From Anaerolineales bacterium (GTDB lineage: Bacteria; Chloroflexota; Anaerolineae; Anaerolineales; Villigracilaceae): a stretch of 64,000 nt of DNA. The position numbers were made by a program, and so were the translations under genes. The number at the start of each line of letters is the position of its first letter. Position 1 is the first letter of the stretch. The notes under the pieces were generated by a model. It had not been told where the DNA came from, made no database searches, and saw only the letters and a list, made by a program, of their open reading frames with translations. Shown in pieces: positions 51,661 to 61,082 of the stretch. The stretch covers positions 496,001 to 560,000 of the forward strand of contig JAEURJ010000014.1 of NCBI GenBank assembly GCA_016789305.1. Reading direction: 5' to 3'.

Positions 51661-53811
51661 CTAATCCTCATTCTCGTCATTCTCATCGTAATACCAGTAT
51701 TCCAACTGATGCTGCTGGATAATATAACTGGGCTCTTCAGTCACACGCGGCCCATCATTTCTCTTTCGTGGTTCAGTGACAATATTCACCGCTGCTGGTA
51801 TCTCCTTTTTGGGAGGAATATACACTTTTATCTCCTCGTCAGATTCGAAAACATTACTCGAAGGATTGGGTTTCGAAGCCTGCTCAGAACTGAAGTGTTT
51901 TACCTGTTGAGGTCGAGACACAGGTTGAGGATGGGCTTGAACCGGGGGCATGGAGGATTCAGCCTGGGGCAAAAGTTTCAACACCTGACGATCCGTCTCC
52001 AATTGCAGCTGAACGTCCTCCTCCTGTTGATAGTAATAATCGCCATGTTTATTTGAATAGTAATTGTGGTAGTAGCCTCCATAATAATGGCTGTCTCTTG
52101 GAATTTTATTAAGAACAACTCCAAGCATACTGCCCTCCACTCGTCCCAAGCGTTCCAGCATGGCAAATGCGGCATCCGCCCGTGTATGTCCAGGTTGCAC
52201 AACCATCAACACTCCATCCAACTTTGTAGCAAGAACTTGAAAATCCGCCACCAGGGATGGAGGGCTGTCCACAATGATTACATCCACATGCTCACCGGCC
52301 TCACGCAAGATACTATCCATTTTAGCAGTGGCAAGCAGTTCAGCCGGATTTGGCGGGAGGCTTCCACTTGTAATCACAAAAACATTTTCCATGTCTTCAA
52401 CTGTGCGCATCGCCGATCGAACCGACATAGTACCGCGAAACAACGTGCTTAATCCAACACGATTGGATATGCCAAAGATCTTGTGAACACGCGGACGCCT
52501 CATGTCGGCATCCAAAAGTAGGACACGCTTCCCGCCTTGTGCCATGATAGCTGCCAAGTTAACGGCAATCATGGTTTTGCCTTCACCCGGACCAGTACTG
52601 GTAACAAGTATCTTTTTCAGAGCATGATCCACATTTGTAAATTCCAAATTCGTACGCAGCGACCGAAACGCCTCTGAAATGGGAGAACGTGGGTATTTCA
52701 ACACGTGAACATCGACAGATTCACCATGGGTGATGCTGATATCTCCAATATACCCAATCACGGGAAGCTTCAAGATACGTTCAATATCTTCCGGCGTGCG
52801 TATCGTATCATCCACATATTCAATAAGAAATGCAATACCTCCGGCAAGCATCAGGCCGACGAGGGCACTTAAACCAATATTCGTTACCGGATTAGGGCGG
52901 ATTGGCCTTGCGGGCACTATGGCAGCTTCGATAGACACAACATTGGGGGTGTTTTGCAAGCGCGCCAGACGAATGGCCTCCAGGTTATTTAATAAGTTAA
53001 TGTAAATCTCTTGATACAACTTTAACGTGGTTTGTAATTGGGACAACCTAGTCGTGCCATTATCCTCCGCCGAGGATGGCTTTCCCAGAACCAGCAAATC
53101 GGCATATATCTGCTGGGACAGAAGCAACACAGGCTGAATCTGATTCAAACGCGCTTCTTTCTCTGAGAGCAGGTTTTGCTGCTCAGTTGTCGTAGGAGGT
53201 GTAAGTTGTCGAATATCATTTTCCAATTGGGTTACTTCCGCCTGCATCGTCGCAATCTGCGCTTCCACCTGTTTCAACTGCTGTTGAACAGTTTCAGTTG
53301 AAACATTTTCAATTTCGGCACTCATTTGAGTTATTTGATTTTCAACCTGCGTAATTTGCGCCTGAATGCTTTGCTCTGTTTGTGTATAACGGCCTGTTTG
53401 AATAATCTCATTTTGGTCGATCAAGACCTGCACCATAATATTGGCAATATCTGCCGCACGCTGCGGATCAGCATCTTGCACGGTTAATTGAATGGCTTGA
53501 ACATCACGAATCTGCTGAACAGAAATCTGCGATGCATTTACTTTAAATCCAAGCAAATTAGATGCTCCCTCAAGGACGGGTCGCGTAGTTAATAATTGAA
53601 TATAAGTTTGTACCAACTGCTGATCGCTAAGGTATGTATCCGTATTCTTCTCTGCCTGGGAAGCACGCAGGACTAAAATGCGCGTGGAAGCCTGGTATAT
53701 GGGCGTCTGAAAAATACTGACAAGAAAACCACTTAACGCACCCAACACCAAGCCTATTCCCAGCAGCCACGCCCAGCGGCGAAGCATGGTTATGTAATCT
53801 TTTATTTCCAT
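51661..53811 (-). CDS. Wzz/BY-kinase fusion (polysaccharide copolymerase tyrosine kinase)
   Basis: 716 residues. Wzz domain with TM1 (about 15-35), a large outer coiled-coil-rich part (about 36-300), TM2 (about 305-330), then cytoplasmic BY-kinase: Walker A GPGEGKT (about 405-411), Walker A' LLLDADMRRP (about 430) and Walker B VDSPPS (about 510). It sets chain length of an exported polymer. There are two Tyr clusters, one at about 572-592 just after the kinase core and one at the extreme C-terminus (YWYY), for autophosphorylation. AAGGA precedes the ATG. Confidence 0.95.
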   Translation of the reverse strand: MEIKDYITMLRRWAWLLGIGLVLGALSGFLVSIFQTPIYQASTRILVLRASQAEKNTDTYLSDQQLVQTYIQLLTTRPVLEGASNLLGFKVNASQISVQQIRDVQAIQLTVQDADPQRAADIANIMVQVLIDQNEIIQTGRYTQTEQSIQAQITQVENQITQMSAEIENVSTETVQQQLKQVEAQIATMQAEVTQLENDIRQLTPPTTTEQQNLLSEKEARLNQIQPVLLLSQQIYADLLVLGKPSSAEDNGTTRLSQLQTTLKLYQEIYINLLNNLEAIRLARLQNTPNVVSIEAAIVPARPIRPNPVTNIGLSALVGLMLAGGIAFLIEYVDDTIRTPEDIERILKLPVIGYIGDISITHGESVDVHVLKYPRSPISEAFRSLRTNLEFTNVDHALKKILVTSTGPGEGKTMIAVNLAAIMAQGGKRVLLLDADMRRPRVHKIFGISNRVGLSTLFRGTMSVRSAMRTVEDMENVFVITSGSLPPNPAELLATAKMDSILREAGEHVDVIIVDSPPSLVADFQVLATKLDGVLMVVQPGHTRADAAFAMLERLGRVEGSMLGVVLNKIPRDSHYYGGYYHNYYSNKHGDYYYQQEEDVQLQLETDRQVLKLLPQAESSMPPVQAHPQPVSRPQQVKHFSSEQASKPNPSSNVFESDEEIKVYIPPKKEIPAAVNIVTEPRKRNDGPRVTEEPSYIIQQHQLEYWYYDENDENED

Positions 53812-53883
53812 AAGTAATCCTTTTTACAGCTTATTAACCACGATCCAAGTTTACAGCACTTGAATCTGGAGGGCATATTTTGC

Positions 53884-53889
53884 ATTATA
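53884..53889 (-). promoter_or_regulatory. -10 box of the BY-kinase gene
   Basis: Minus-strand TATAAT, about 72 bases before the BY-kinase ATG. The -35 is not clear. Confidence 0.45.
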
Positions 53890-53934
53890 GTTACAATTAT
53901 TTAGCAACATTGCTTTTAAGCAGTACAAGACCAA

Positions 53935-53964
53935 AAAAACAGCCTTGAAATTCAGGCTGTTTTT
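53935..53964. terminator. Terminator-like hairpin between divergent promoters
   Basis: 11-bp stem 53935-53945 with 53954-53964, A7 and T5 tracts. It sits between two genes that point away from each other, so it would insulate rather than end either one. Confidence 0.7.
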
Positions 53965-54008
53965 CACAATATTTGCACTGATTTGTCAATACATTCTCAC
54001 TTCCGGGA

Positions 54009-54017
54009 TGTTAGAAT
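54009..54017 (+). promoter_or_regulatory. Extended -10 promoter, probable leaderless start
   Basis: TG, one base, TAGAAT (54012-54017), then 6 bases to ATG 54024. No ribosome site. Confidence 0.55.
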
Positions 54018-54023
54018 ATAGCC

Positions 54024-55142
54024 ATGAAGCGTCGTATTCTCGTTGTTGGTATTATTTTTGTGGCATTATCCACAATTCTGATCATTGGTGCAGGGATACT
54101 ATTTGTTAAAAGAAATAGTTCGGCGGCGCTTGCAACTTTACCCACGATGCCAACTTACGATTACGCCCTTTCCACAAGTACGCCATCTCCAACCAATGTT
54201 TTGGCAACAAATTTCGTTACAAGCACAACCACGCCGATCACCCCCACGCAATCCACGTCGCCTTTATCCTTTTTGAGTGCAATTTTTGCCTCTTCGACCC
54301 CGCGGCCAAGCAATAACAATCCAATAGTTCCCTCCCCCACCCGAACCGCTCTTTCAGTCACGGTATTTACCTACACACCCACCCCAACGCGCATTCCTAC
54401 CTCAACTCACACACTTGTCCCTCCATTGGCACAAACCTGTAGAAATGTTTTATATCCAGTAGTGCCGGGGCAGCAATGGCGCTATCAGGCAAACGCATTT
54501 GATCGTTCGGATATTCTCACGATGAACGTACTTTCGGTAAGTAATTCACAGGGCGCAATTTCAGCAAGCAGTCAATCGATTGGTTCGAACAAACAGACAC
54601 AGGTGCAGTGCGATGGAGATGTGATTCGCAGTTTTCCGGCCTTGAGTATGGACATCCTTTTTGGCAACACCCTGGACAGCAGTATAACGGCAAACTACAT
54701 ATCCGGAGTTCTTGCACCGAACGAAGCAGCTTTCCTGCAAAACAATTGGGCGCTGGCATGGTCAAGCCAATATCAAGTTTCAGGCAGCACCACTATCAGC
54801 CGCAATAATTCTCAACTTACAGTGACTTTTAACAACTCCCCAATCACCCTCACCTGCCAAACCCTTGCATCTGGAGAAGCCGCCTTCGAAACCATCACTG
54901 TCGCCGCCGGTACATTTCGCGCACTCAAAGTTGTTTGCACGGAACAAGGTGAAGTCTCAGCGAAAATAAATGGAACCGCAGTCACAGGCATGGCAGAAGG
55001 AAGATCGTATCAATGGTTTGCCCCATACATTGGCCTGGTCAAAATGCAGGTGGAGTACGCCTCGGTCACGATTTTCGATATTCCCTTTTCTTTTCTGGCA
55101 AACAACTCTCTGGAGTTACAAAGTTTTCTGACCCCGCCATAA
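54024..55142 (+). CDS. Membrane-anchored surface protein with long Ser/Thr/Pro linker
   Basis: 372 residues. An N-terminal helix (about 6-28) anchors it. A linker of about 100 residues is mostly Thr, Ser and Pro (about 35-135). A globular beta-rich domain (about 140-372) opens CRNVLYPVVPGQQWRYQ and has TITVAAGTFRALKVVC near residue 290, similar in layout to DUF3108-like lipid- or glycan-handling domains. The exact family is not recognised. It is set between the BY-kinase and the sugar-transfer genes, facing the opposite way. Confidence 0.78.
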   Translation: MKRRILVVGIIFVALSTILIIGAGILFVKRNSSAALATLPTMPTYDYALSTSTPSPTNVLATNFVTSTTTPITPTQSTSPLSFLSAIFASSTPRPSNNNPIVPSPTRTALSVTVFTYTPTPTRIPTSTHTLVPPLAQTCRNVLYPVVPGQQWRYQANAFDRSDILTMNVLSVSNSQGAISASSQSIGSNKQTQVQCDGDVIRSFPALSMDILFGNTLDSSITANYISGVLAPNEAAFLQNNWALAWSSQYQVSGSTTISRNNSQLTVTFNNSPITLTCQTLASGEAAFETITVAAGTFRALKVVCTEQGEVSAKINGTAVTGMAEGRSYQWFAPYIGLVKMQVEYASVTIFDIPFSFLANNSLELQSFLTPP

Positions 55143-55176
55143 AATAATAGCGGGGGCGGGCAGAAAATGACGCAGA

Positions 55177-56316
55177 CTACACCAGGGCCTGCTTTACCGC
55201 CTTCACCACCCATTCGACCTGCTCCTCTTTCATCGTTGAATACAAAGGCAATGTTACTTGACGTGCCGAAACAGCCTCGGTAACCGGCAAGTCATTGCCG
55301 CGGTTTTTCCATTCATTCTCATATATATGGAAATGATGTACAGCAGGGTAATGCATACTGGTTTGCACACCCTGAGCTTTCATATTCTCCATGAATGTCG
55401 AACGATTTGTATTTTCCGGCAACAAGACAGGAAGAATATGATAACAGGAGACTTCGCGGGATTCAGAAAACGGCATTTGGATTTCAGGAACTAATTCAAA
55501 CAGTAACTCACGATATAAAGTTGTTAACTCCTGTCGTCGTTCATTGGCCGCCGGCAGCTTCTTCAATTGAACACGTCCAAGGGCAGAGCGAATTTCGTCG
55601 ATTCGATAGTTAAAACCAAGATCAATTACATCATACGTCGAGGCATGACCCTTGTGACGGTCCCAACTTAACGAAGTCATCCCGTGCGAACGTAAAATTC
55701 TTAGCCGCTCAGCCAATTCATCGTCATCGGTTACGAGCATCCCTCCCTCTCCCGTGGTCATGTTTTTATTGGAGAAAAAACTAAAACAACCGATCCGTCC
55801 AAATGTCCCCAGCTTGCGTCCATTCAGTATAGATCCAATGGCATGAGCCGAGTCTTCCAAAACGACAAGATTGTGACGATGGGCGATTTCGTTAATCGCA
55901 GGCATATCACAAGCAAACCCTGCGTAATGCATTACCATAATGGCGCGTGTCTTGTCATTGACGAGAGACTCTATGCTGGCTGGGGAGATATTCAACCGAT
56001 CAAAACTTTCGATATCCGCAAAGACCGGAGTTGCCCCAGTATATCGAACGGCATTCGCAGTGGCGACAAAAGTTAAAGAAGGCAAGATCACTTCATCCCC
56101 CACGCCCAATCCAATTACCACACCGGCCAAATGAAGTGCTGCGGTTGCATTGGTGACTGCAATCGAGTGTTTGACCCCCATGAAATCCGAAAATTCCCTC
56201 TCAAAATTTTTAGTGACCTCCCCCATACTCAACCAACGACTTCGCAGGACCTCAAATACAGCCAGCTCTTCCTCCGCATCAAAATTAAGATCTGCTAAAG
56301 GTACACGCCAATTCAT
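55177..56316 (-). CDS. DegT/DnrJ/EryC1 sugar aminotransferase
   Basis: 379 residues. PLP-binding Lys in FSFFSNKNMTTGEGGML (about 180-196), with DSAHAIGS before it and GFNYRIDEIRSALG (about 235). It makes amino sugars from keto-sugars linked to nucleotides. Start supported by AGGAGA. Last gene of the minus-strand polymer set and convergent with the surface-protein gene without a terminator between. Confidence 0.94.
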   Translation of the reverse strand: MNWRVPLADLNFDAEEELAVFEVLRSRWLSMGEVTKNFEREFSDFMGVKHSIAVTNATAALHLAGVVIGLGVGDEVILPSLTFVATANAVRYTGATPVFADIESFDRLNISPASIESLVNDKTRAIMVMHYAGFACDMPAINEIAHRHNLVVLEDSAHAIGSILNGRKLGTFGRIGCFSFFSNKNMTTGEGGMLVTDDDELAERLRILRSHGMTSLSWDRHKGHASTYDVIDLGFNYRIDEIRSALGRVQLKKLPAANERRQELTTLYRELLFELVPEIQMPFSESREVSCYHILPVLLPENTNRSTFMENMKAQGVQTSMHYPAVHHFHIYENEWKNRGNDLPVTEAVSARQVTLPLYSTMKEEQVEWVVKAVKQALV

Positions 56317-56367
56317 GATAAATTCTCCTGCAAAATCAGAATTTTCACCACATTGAGTCCCTATCTA

Positions 56368-57918
56368 TTATTCAATAACAAATTTGATCTTATCTTCAAC
56401 CCTATCTGAGTTTGTCAGCCAGAAATGTAGAGCGCGCAACATATCCGAGATTAGCAAGATGCGCACATTTAGATTGGCACAAGATTTCATAACACGCGCA
56501 TACTCCTCAGAATTCAAACCAGAGACAGCAAACATAATCAATCCAACATCATGTTGCTCCACCAAGGTGGACAAATCTGCAGAAGTACCAATTACCCAAG
56601 CTCCGTCAAATCTCATTCCTTGCTTATATGGATTATCGTCCACAATTCCAATAATCGTAAAAGCATGCAAAAACAAATCGCGCCGAAGCAACCAGGTGGC
56701 AAATTGAGACTCGTCCCCAGTACCTAATATAAGCACTCTTTCTCCTACTGAAAACGAGTTGCGACGTGAAAGCCAAAAGCTTGCCAAACCAGTAAGTAGA
56801 CGCCACCTATATCGCGTCGTCACCACACCGATAAGCACTACTAAACCCATAGTAAAGATTAATTGAGATGGCAATGGGGGCAATAAGTTAAATCTTTGAG
56901 CCACAACTTGCAAGACTGAGATAATTATCGTAACAACACCAGTGGAAAATACTATACCAAACATATCCTCCGGCACCGCGCGTGACCAGACCACCCGATT
57001 CAAACCCATTAAGGTGTTTACAAATCCAAACGAGGCAGCAAGAGCAACTGCCAAAGCAATGGCTCTCCCCAAACCCAGCTCCAAAGGACCAGCACTTCTC
57101 CAAATAACGCCCACAAGGGCAATACCCAATAAGGCAACTATAAAATCAATGACCAGCCACGACAAATTAAACCGAACGAAGCGTGAGATTGGCCCACCAA
57201 ACAGGTTGCCCTCCGGAATACGTGTTGAGGCAATCCTTGGTAATAATATAGCCAGGGTCCAAAAGATGATATCAAGGTCACTTAAAAAGGTATGATGGCG
57301 TACATAAATACGGTCAAGGCGCATTTTATCCGGCAGGATCTGCTGATAATATGTCGTCATGAAATCAGTGCCTTTGAGCAACCGCTCCTCGTCATGGTAC
57401 ACAATGCTTGCCGGGCTGGTAATTCCAGGGCGGACGGAAAGGATTTCCACTTTCGCATCATCGGGCCATTTATCTGCTATGTCCACATCTTCAGGGCGCG
57501 GACCCACAAAACTCATTTCCCCCATCAACACATTCCAAAATTGCGGCAATTCATTTACTTTTGTATCCCGCAGCCAATGGCCAAACGGTGTAATGCGTTT
57601 GTCGCTGGCCCCCGTAATCGCCGGTCCGGCATAGCTTTCCGGGGCTTCATACATGGTTCTAAACTTCCAAATGCGGAATGGTTTCCCGCCTTTCCCCATT
57701 CTCCAGCCGCTATAAAATACCCTGCCAGGCGATTCATACTTAATGAGGACCCCAATAATGACAAACAACGGCAGCAGCATAACGATACTGGCAAGGGAGA
57801 ATAAAATATCGAATATACGTTTTAATATGCGGCCCAGTGACAATTGGCCCATATTCGGAACAGTACCGTAGGATAAGGATGGGAAAGAGCGGGGTCGTGT
57901 AATCGGTTCCATCATCAT
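56368..57918 (-). CDS. Sugar-phosphate transferase with reversed domain order
   Basis: 516 residues. The N-terminal half (about 28-225) is a complete polyprenyl-phosphate sugar-1-phosphate transferase: hydrophobic helix 38-58, FRIWKFRTM (81-89), VNELPQFWN (121-129), MSFVGPRP (135-142). Then follow four membrane helices (about 251-271, 286-306, 321-341, 352-370) and a Rossmann domain beginning VLILGTG (395-401). In WbaP/WcaJ-type enzymes the four helices and Rossmann domain come first and the transferase last. Here the order is swapped in one open frame. It would load the first sugar onto the lipid carrier. Confidence 0.9.
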   Translation of the reverse strand: MMMEPITRPRSFPSLSYGTVPNMGQLSLGRILKRIFDILFSLASIVMLLPLFVIIGVLIKYESPGRVFYSGWRMGKGGKPFRIWKFRTMYEAPESYAGPAITGASDKRITPFGHWLRDTKVNELPQFWNVLMGEMSFVGPRPEDVDIADKWPDDAKVEILSVRPGITSPASIVYHDEERLLKGTDFMTTYYQQILPDKMRLDRIYVRHHTFLSDLDIIFWTLAILLPRIASTRIPEGNLFGGPISRFVRFNLSWLVIDFIVALLGIALVGVIWRSAGPLELGLGRAIALAVALAASFGFVNTLMGLNRVVWSRAVPEDMFGIVFSTGVVTIIISVLQVVAQRFNLLPPLPSQLIFTMGLVVLIGVVTTRYRWRLLTGLASFWLSRRNSFSVGERVLILGTGDESQFATWLLRRDLFLHAFTIIGIVDDNPYKQGMRFDGAWVIGTSADLSTLVEQHDVGLIMFAVSGLNSEEYARVMKSCANLNVRILLISDMLRALHFWLTNSDRVEDKIKFVIE

Positions 57919-57943
57919 TTAAGGTTAGCACATAATGGTGGTA

Positions 57944-58663
57944 TTAAAATTGCAAACTGCTTTCTCTTTTGGGAGCGATCAACACCATGTAATGCGTATT
58001 AAAAACGAGTAATCTTTCAAGCAGCATTGCCAATTCCCAGGAAAGGGGGATCAAACGACGAGCCAAAGGCGGAGCCAGCGTGATCCTGTGAAAATCGTAT
58101 TCACAGTTTGGAAACAACCGCCTGATTTCGACAGGGCGAATACCAAAGGTGTGTGGATTTCCAGGGTTTAGCCAGAAATCATAGGAAATCATGACCCCTG
58201 TGGGTTTGAGCACGCGCAGCATTTCCATGCTCATCGTACGGCGGATACCATGATCCAAGATGGAGGAAAGTGCTGTCGATTGCACCACCAGATCAAAGGA
58301 TTGGGAGGGGAACGGAAGGGATTGTCCATCGGCATTGGCAATTCCAGAACACGGAAGAATATGATGTGCATGGCGAAGACGATCAAAAATAACATCTATT
58401 CCAAAGAGGTTTTCAGGCAGGGTACCAAGGTGCAGATATTCCGCCAAAACGCCGCCGCCACCACAGCCCATTTCAAGTAAGGAAAGGTCCTGAAGATTGA
58501 CAAGCTTATGTTTCTTCAGCACCTTTGTAAGAGCTCGTTGACGCTGCTGAATGGTAAAAAGATATGCCTGATTAAACAGGGAATAGACATCGCTGTCAGC
58601 AATGCGAAGCTCTCGATCTTTGTATTCATCCTTTAAGCGTTCAATCTCATCCGATGGCTGCAT
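57944..58663 (-). CDS. SAM-dependent methyltransferase
   Basis: 239 residues. Motif I LLEMGCGGGGVLAEY (about 62-76), acidic strand-end FGIDVIFDR, then NADGQSLPFPSQSFDLVVQ and EMLRVLKPTGVMISYD. Probably methylates a sugar or a lipid-linked intermediate. ATG 58663 is used because the 27-residue upstream extension lies inside the GT2 gene and has no ribosome site. It overlaps the GT2 gene by 17 bases. Confidence 0.88.
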   Translation of the reverse strand: MQPSDEIERLKDEYKDRELRIADSDVYSLFNQAYLFTIQQRQRALTKVLKKHKLVNLQDLSLLEMGCGGGGVLAEYLHLGTLPENLFGIDVIFDRLRHAHHILPCSGIANADGQSLPFPSQSFDLVVQSTALSSILDHGIRRTMSMEMLRVLKPTGVMISYDFWLNPGNPHTFGIRPVEIRRLFPNCEYDFHRITLAPPLARRLIPLSWELAMLLERLLVFNTHYMVLIAPKRESSLQF

Positions 58664-59687
58664 TTTGCCACCCCGACACTTTCCCAACTTTATCATTCCA
58701 GCGATTCCAAAACTTAAAAAGGCCTGCCAGGAAACCCAATCCATAACTCAAATGCAAAATTAAGAAAATAAATGGAAGCCAGCCCAGATATTGGAATTTC
58801 CATTTTGATGATGTCCAGATGGATGCAGCAAAGTTCGCCGTTAAATATAATAATGGCACAATCATCGAAGAAAAGCGAAAAGCTGACGAGAATACAAGCA
58901 AAACTGAAACAAACAAAGCCAACACAAAAACCGGCGGTATAAACTGGCGCAAACTCATCTGACGGGGATGCTTTTGCAGCACACGGACCTTCCAATAGCC
59001 ATATTGAAAATACTGCCGCCAGAGCCCCTTCAGGGAGGAACGGCTAAAGTAGGTGGAACGCACATCATTCGCCAGGAGTATTTTCCCGCCCAGCTCGCGG
59101 ATGCGATAATTGTATTCATCATCCTGATTGCGCACCAACTCTTCGTCATAAAGCCCTGCACGTTTAATAACTTCCCATGTATAGGCAGGAAAAGGGATTG
59201 TATCCACCAACATACTCTTTCCGGAAGTTGTACGAAAGGCAGAGTTGCCCACGCCAAACGGTGAGCTCATGCCAATGGCGATCGCCTTCGCAACTTTCGT
59301 TTCGCCAATCGATTCCATCGGCCCACCCACCCCATCGACCCCATCCTTTTTTAAATGGTCGACGCAATTGCTTACATAATCCTGTGCAATCAGGCAATGC
59401 CCGTCAACGCGAATAACAATTTCACCTTTGACTTCCCGTAAAGCAATATTCATTCCCGTTGGAACGATTTTTCCAGGATTATCCAGAATACGAATTTGCA
59501 GTGAAGGATTTCGTTCAGAAAAGTCACGGATAAGACTGTGTGTATCATCGGTGGACATTCCATCCACAACCAGAATTTCCATACAATCGGAAGGATAATC
59601 CTGTTTCAGGATGGCAGCCAAAGAATCTTCAATATAAGCAGACTCATTGCGGATTGGCAATATTAAAGTAACAAGGAGATTTTTCAT
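58647..59687 (-). CDS. Family 2 glycosyltransferase, membrane-bound
   Basis: 346 residues from ATG 59687 (TTG 59696 is also possible). GT2 motifs: LPIRNESAYIEDSL (about 9-22), VDGMSTDDT (about 42-50), RVDGHCL (about 94-100), and the GxRxxED-like stretch VRNQDDEYNYR (about 188-198). Two or three helices at the C-terminus (about 255-330) anchor it, as in ExoA/succinoglycan-type enzymes. The sugar and acceptor are unknown. Confidence 0.9.
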   Translation of the reverse strand: MKNLLVTLILPIRNESAYIEDSLAAILKQDYPSDCMEILVVDGMSTDDTHSLIRDFSERNPSLQIRILDNPGKIVPTGMNIALREVKGEIVIRVDGHCLIAQDYVSNCVDHLKKDGVDGVGGPMESIGETKVAKAIAIGMSSPFGVGNSAFRTTSGKSMLVDTIPFPAYTWEVIKRAGLYDEELVRNQDDEYNYRIRELGGKILLANDVRSTYFSRSSLKGLWRQYFQYGYWKVRVLQKHPRQMSLRQFIPPVFVLALFVSVLLVFSSAFRFSSMIVPLLYLTANFAASIWTSSKWKFQYLGWLPFIFLILHLSYGLGFLAGLFKFWNRWNDKVGKVSGWQNAAIG

Positions 59688-59696
59688 TTGAATCAA

Positions 59697-61082
59697 TTAT
59701 TCAATTTTATTCTTTATGTTGGAAATAACCGCCTGAAATTTCCCCGCCTTTGTTCTGGGGATCTCGGACACTGTTTCCACTTCCACTTTTACTGTTTCAC
59801 TCAAACGCTGTTGAACACGATGAACAATATCGCGAACATCCTGTTCGTCAAAGCCTTTTATCGGGACCACCTTTACACGAATAAAAATTAAAGATTCCTG
59901 GATGATTTGGCCTTCCAGGATATGAGGTTGATTTACAAAAACCCCGTGAAACCGAACCATTTGCCTGCCATCCGGACCAACGATCACATCCTCCACTCTT
60001 CCAAGGACTTCTTTTATAACGGGCATCTCCCTTCCACACGGGCAGGGTTGAGAATCCCATGCAGCGACGTCGCCAAGCCGAAAACGAATCAATGGTTGAT
60101 AGGTGCGGGAAAGCGTAGTGACCACTACTTCACCTGGTTCGTCCGCTTCACAGGATGAACCATCGGGGCGCAGGATCTCCACGACGGCCACATCCGGGCT
60201 GATGTGTAAACGCCCATGTTCACATTCGCTGGCAAAGATGGCATTTTCAACGGTGCTATATTCCTCATAGATCCTGCAGCGATAGGCCTGCTCCATGACA
60301 CTGCGCATATTGGACGTTAATTTTTCACTGGTTGTAATAATGGCTTTTAATTCTGGTGGAGGGATATTTTTTTCAAGTATAAACCTCGCCAACAGATAAT
60401 AGGACACAGCATAGCCAGTGGCCCATTCGATCTTGTGACGCTTTAGGGCCTCTACATATTGATGAGCAGTATCCGGGCGCAAGTGAAATGCGGAGAAATA
60501 CACCTGTTTTTCCCAGGCATTATAGCGATAAAAGGGTCCCTGGCTCTGCGGATCAGGTTCGACCAATCGCCCGGAAAATGTAGCCCGCGGCATGGAAAAG
60601 GAAACATCTGCCCAGCCTACGGAACGCACTTCCCGTAACGCAATGGACCGGCGCAATTCAGGAATTGTGTAATAACTGGAAATAGGAGTGCCTGTGGACC
60701 CACTGGTAAAAAAGATCTGTGGATGAAACGGATGGAGGTCTTCGCGCAGGAAGCTCCGCGGGGAATGTCTCAGCGGCGATTTCTCCAACAAGGGAAGGGC
60801 ACGCAAGTTTCCGTTAAGGGCGGCGCGTTTCTGATCTTCAGTCCAATTTTCACGATAATAGGGTACATACTTAATACAATCCTCAAGCAGGCGACGCAAC
60901 TGTACAGTTTGCAAATCCTGCCATTGTTTCTTCGAAAACACTTCAGATTCTTTGTATTCCTGAACATAATGTTTGAAGCCAGGGCCAAAACGAAGATAAT
61001 GCCAATAGACGCCGTAAACCGTCAGGGCGGTATGTTGTGCCCAAACGGGAAGTCTTGCATAAAATGCATCCGAGGCACTCAT
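59697..61082 (-). CDS. PaaK-like adenylate-forming ligase
   Basis: 461 residues. Adenylation motifs: FFTSGSTGTPISSY (about 123-136) for ATP, EEYSTVENA (about 270) and FRLGDVAAWD (about 338), with a C-terminal lid domain. It resembles the phenylacetate-CoA ligase-like proteins found in capsule and EPS loci, where an acid may be activated for transfer to the glycan. There are no carrier protein or acyltransferase genes in view. ATG 61082 overlaps the asnB stop (ATGA). Confidence 0.9.
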   Translation of the reverse strand: MSASDAFYARLPVWAQHTALTVYGVYWHYLRFGPGFKHYVQEYKESEVFSKKQWQDLQTVQLRRLLEDCIKYVPYYRENWTEDQKRAALNGNLRALPLLEKSPLRHSPRSFLREDLHPFHPQIFFTSGSTGTPISSYYTIPELRRSIALREVRSVGWADVSFSMPRATFSGRLVEPDPQSQGPFYRYNAWEKQVYFSAFHLRPDTAHQYVEALKRHKIEWATGYAVSYYLLARFILEKNIPPPELKAIITTSEKLTSNMRSVMEQAYRCRIYEEYSTVENAIFASECEHGRLHISPDVAVVEILRPDGSSCEADEPGEVVVTTLSRTYQPLIRFRLGDVAAWDSQPCPCGREMPVIKEVLGRVEDVIVGPDGRQMVRFHGVFVNQPHILEGQIIQESLIFIRVKVVPIKGFDEQDVRDIVHRVQQRLSETVKVEVETVSEIPRTKAGKFQAVISNIKNKIE

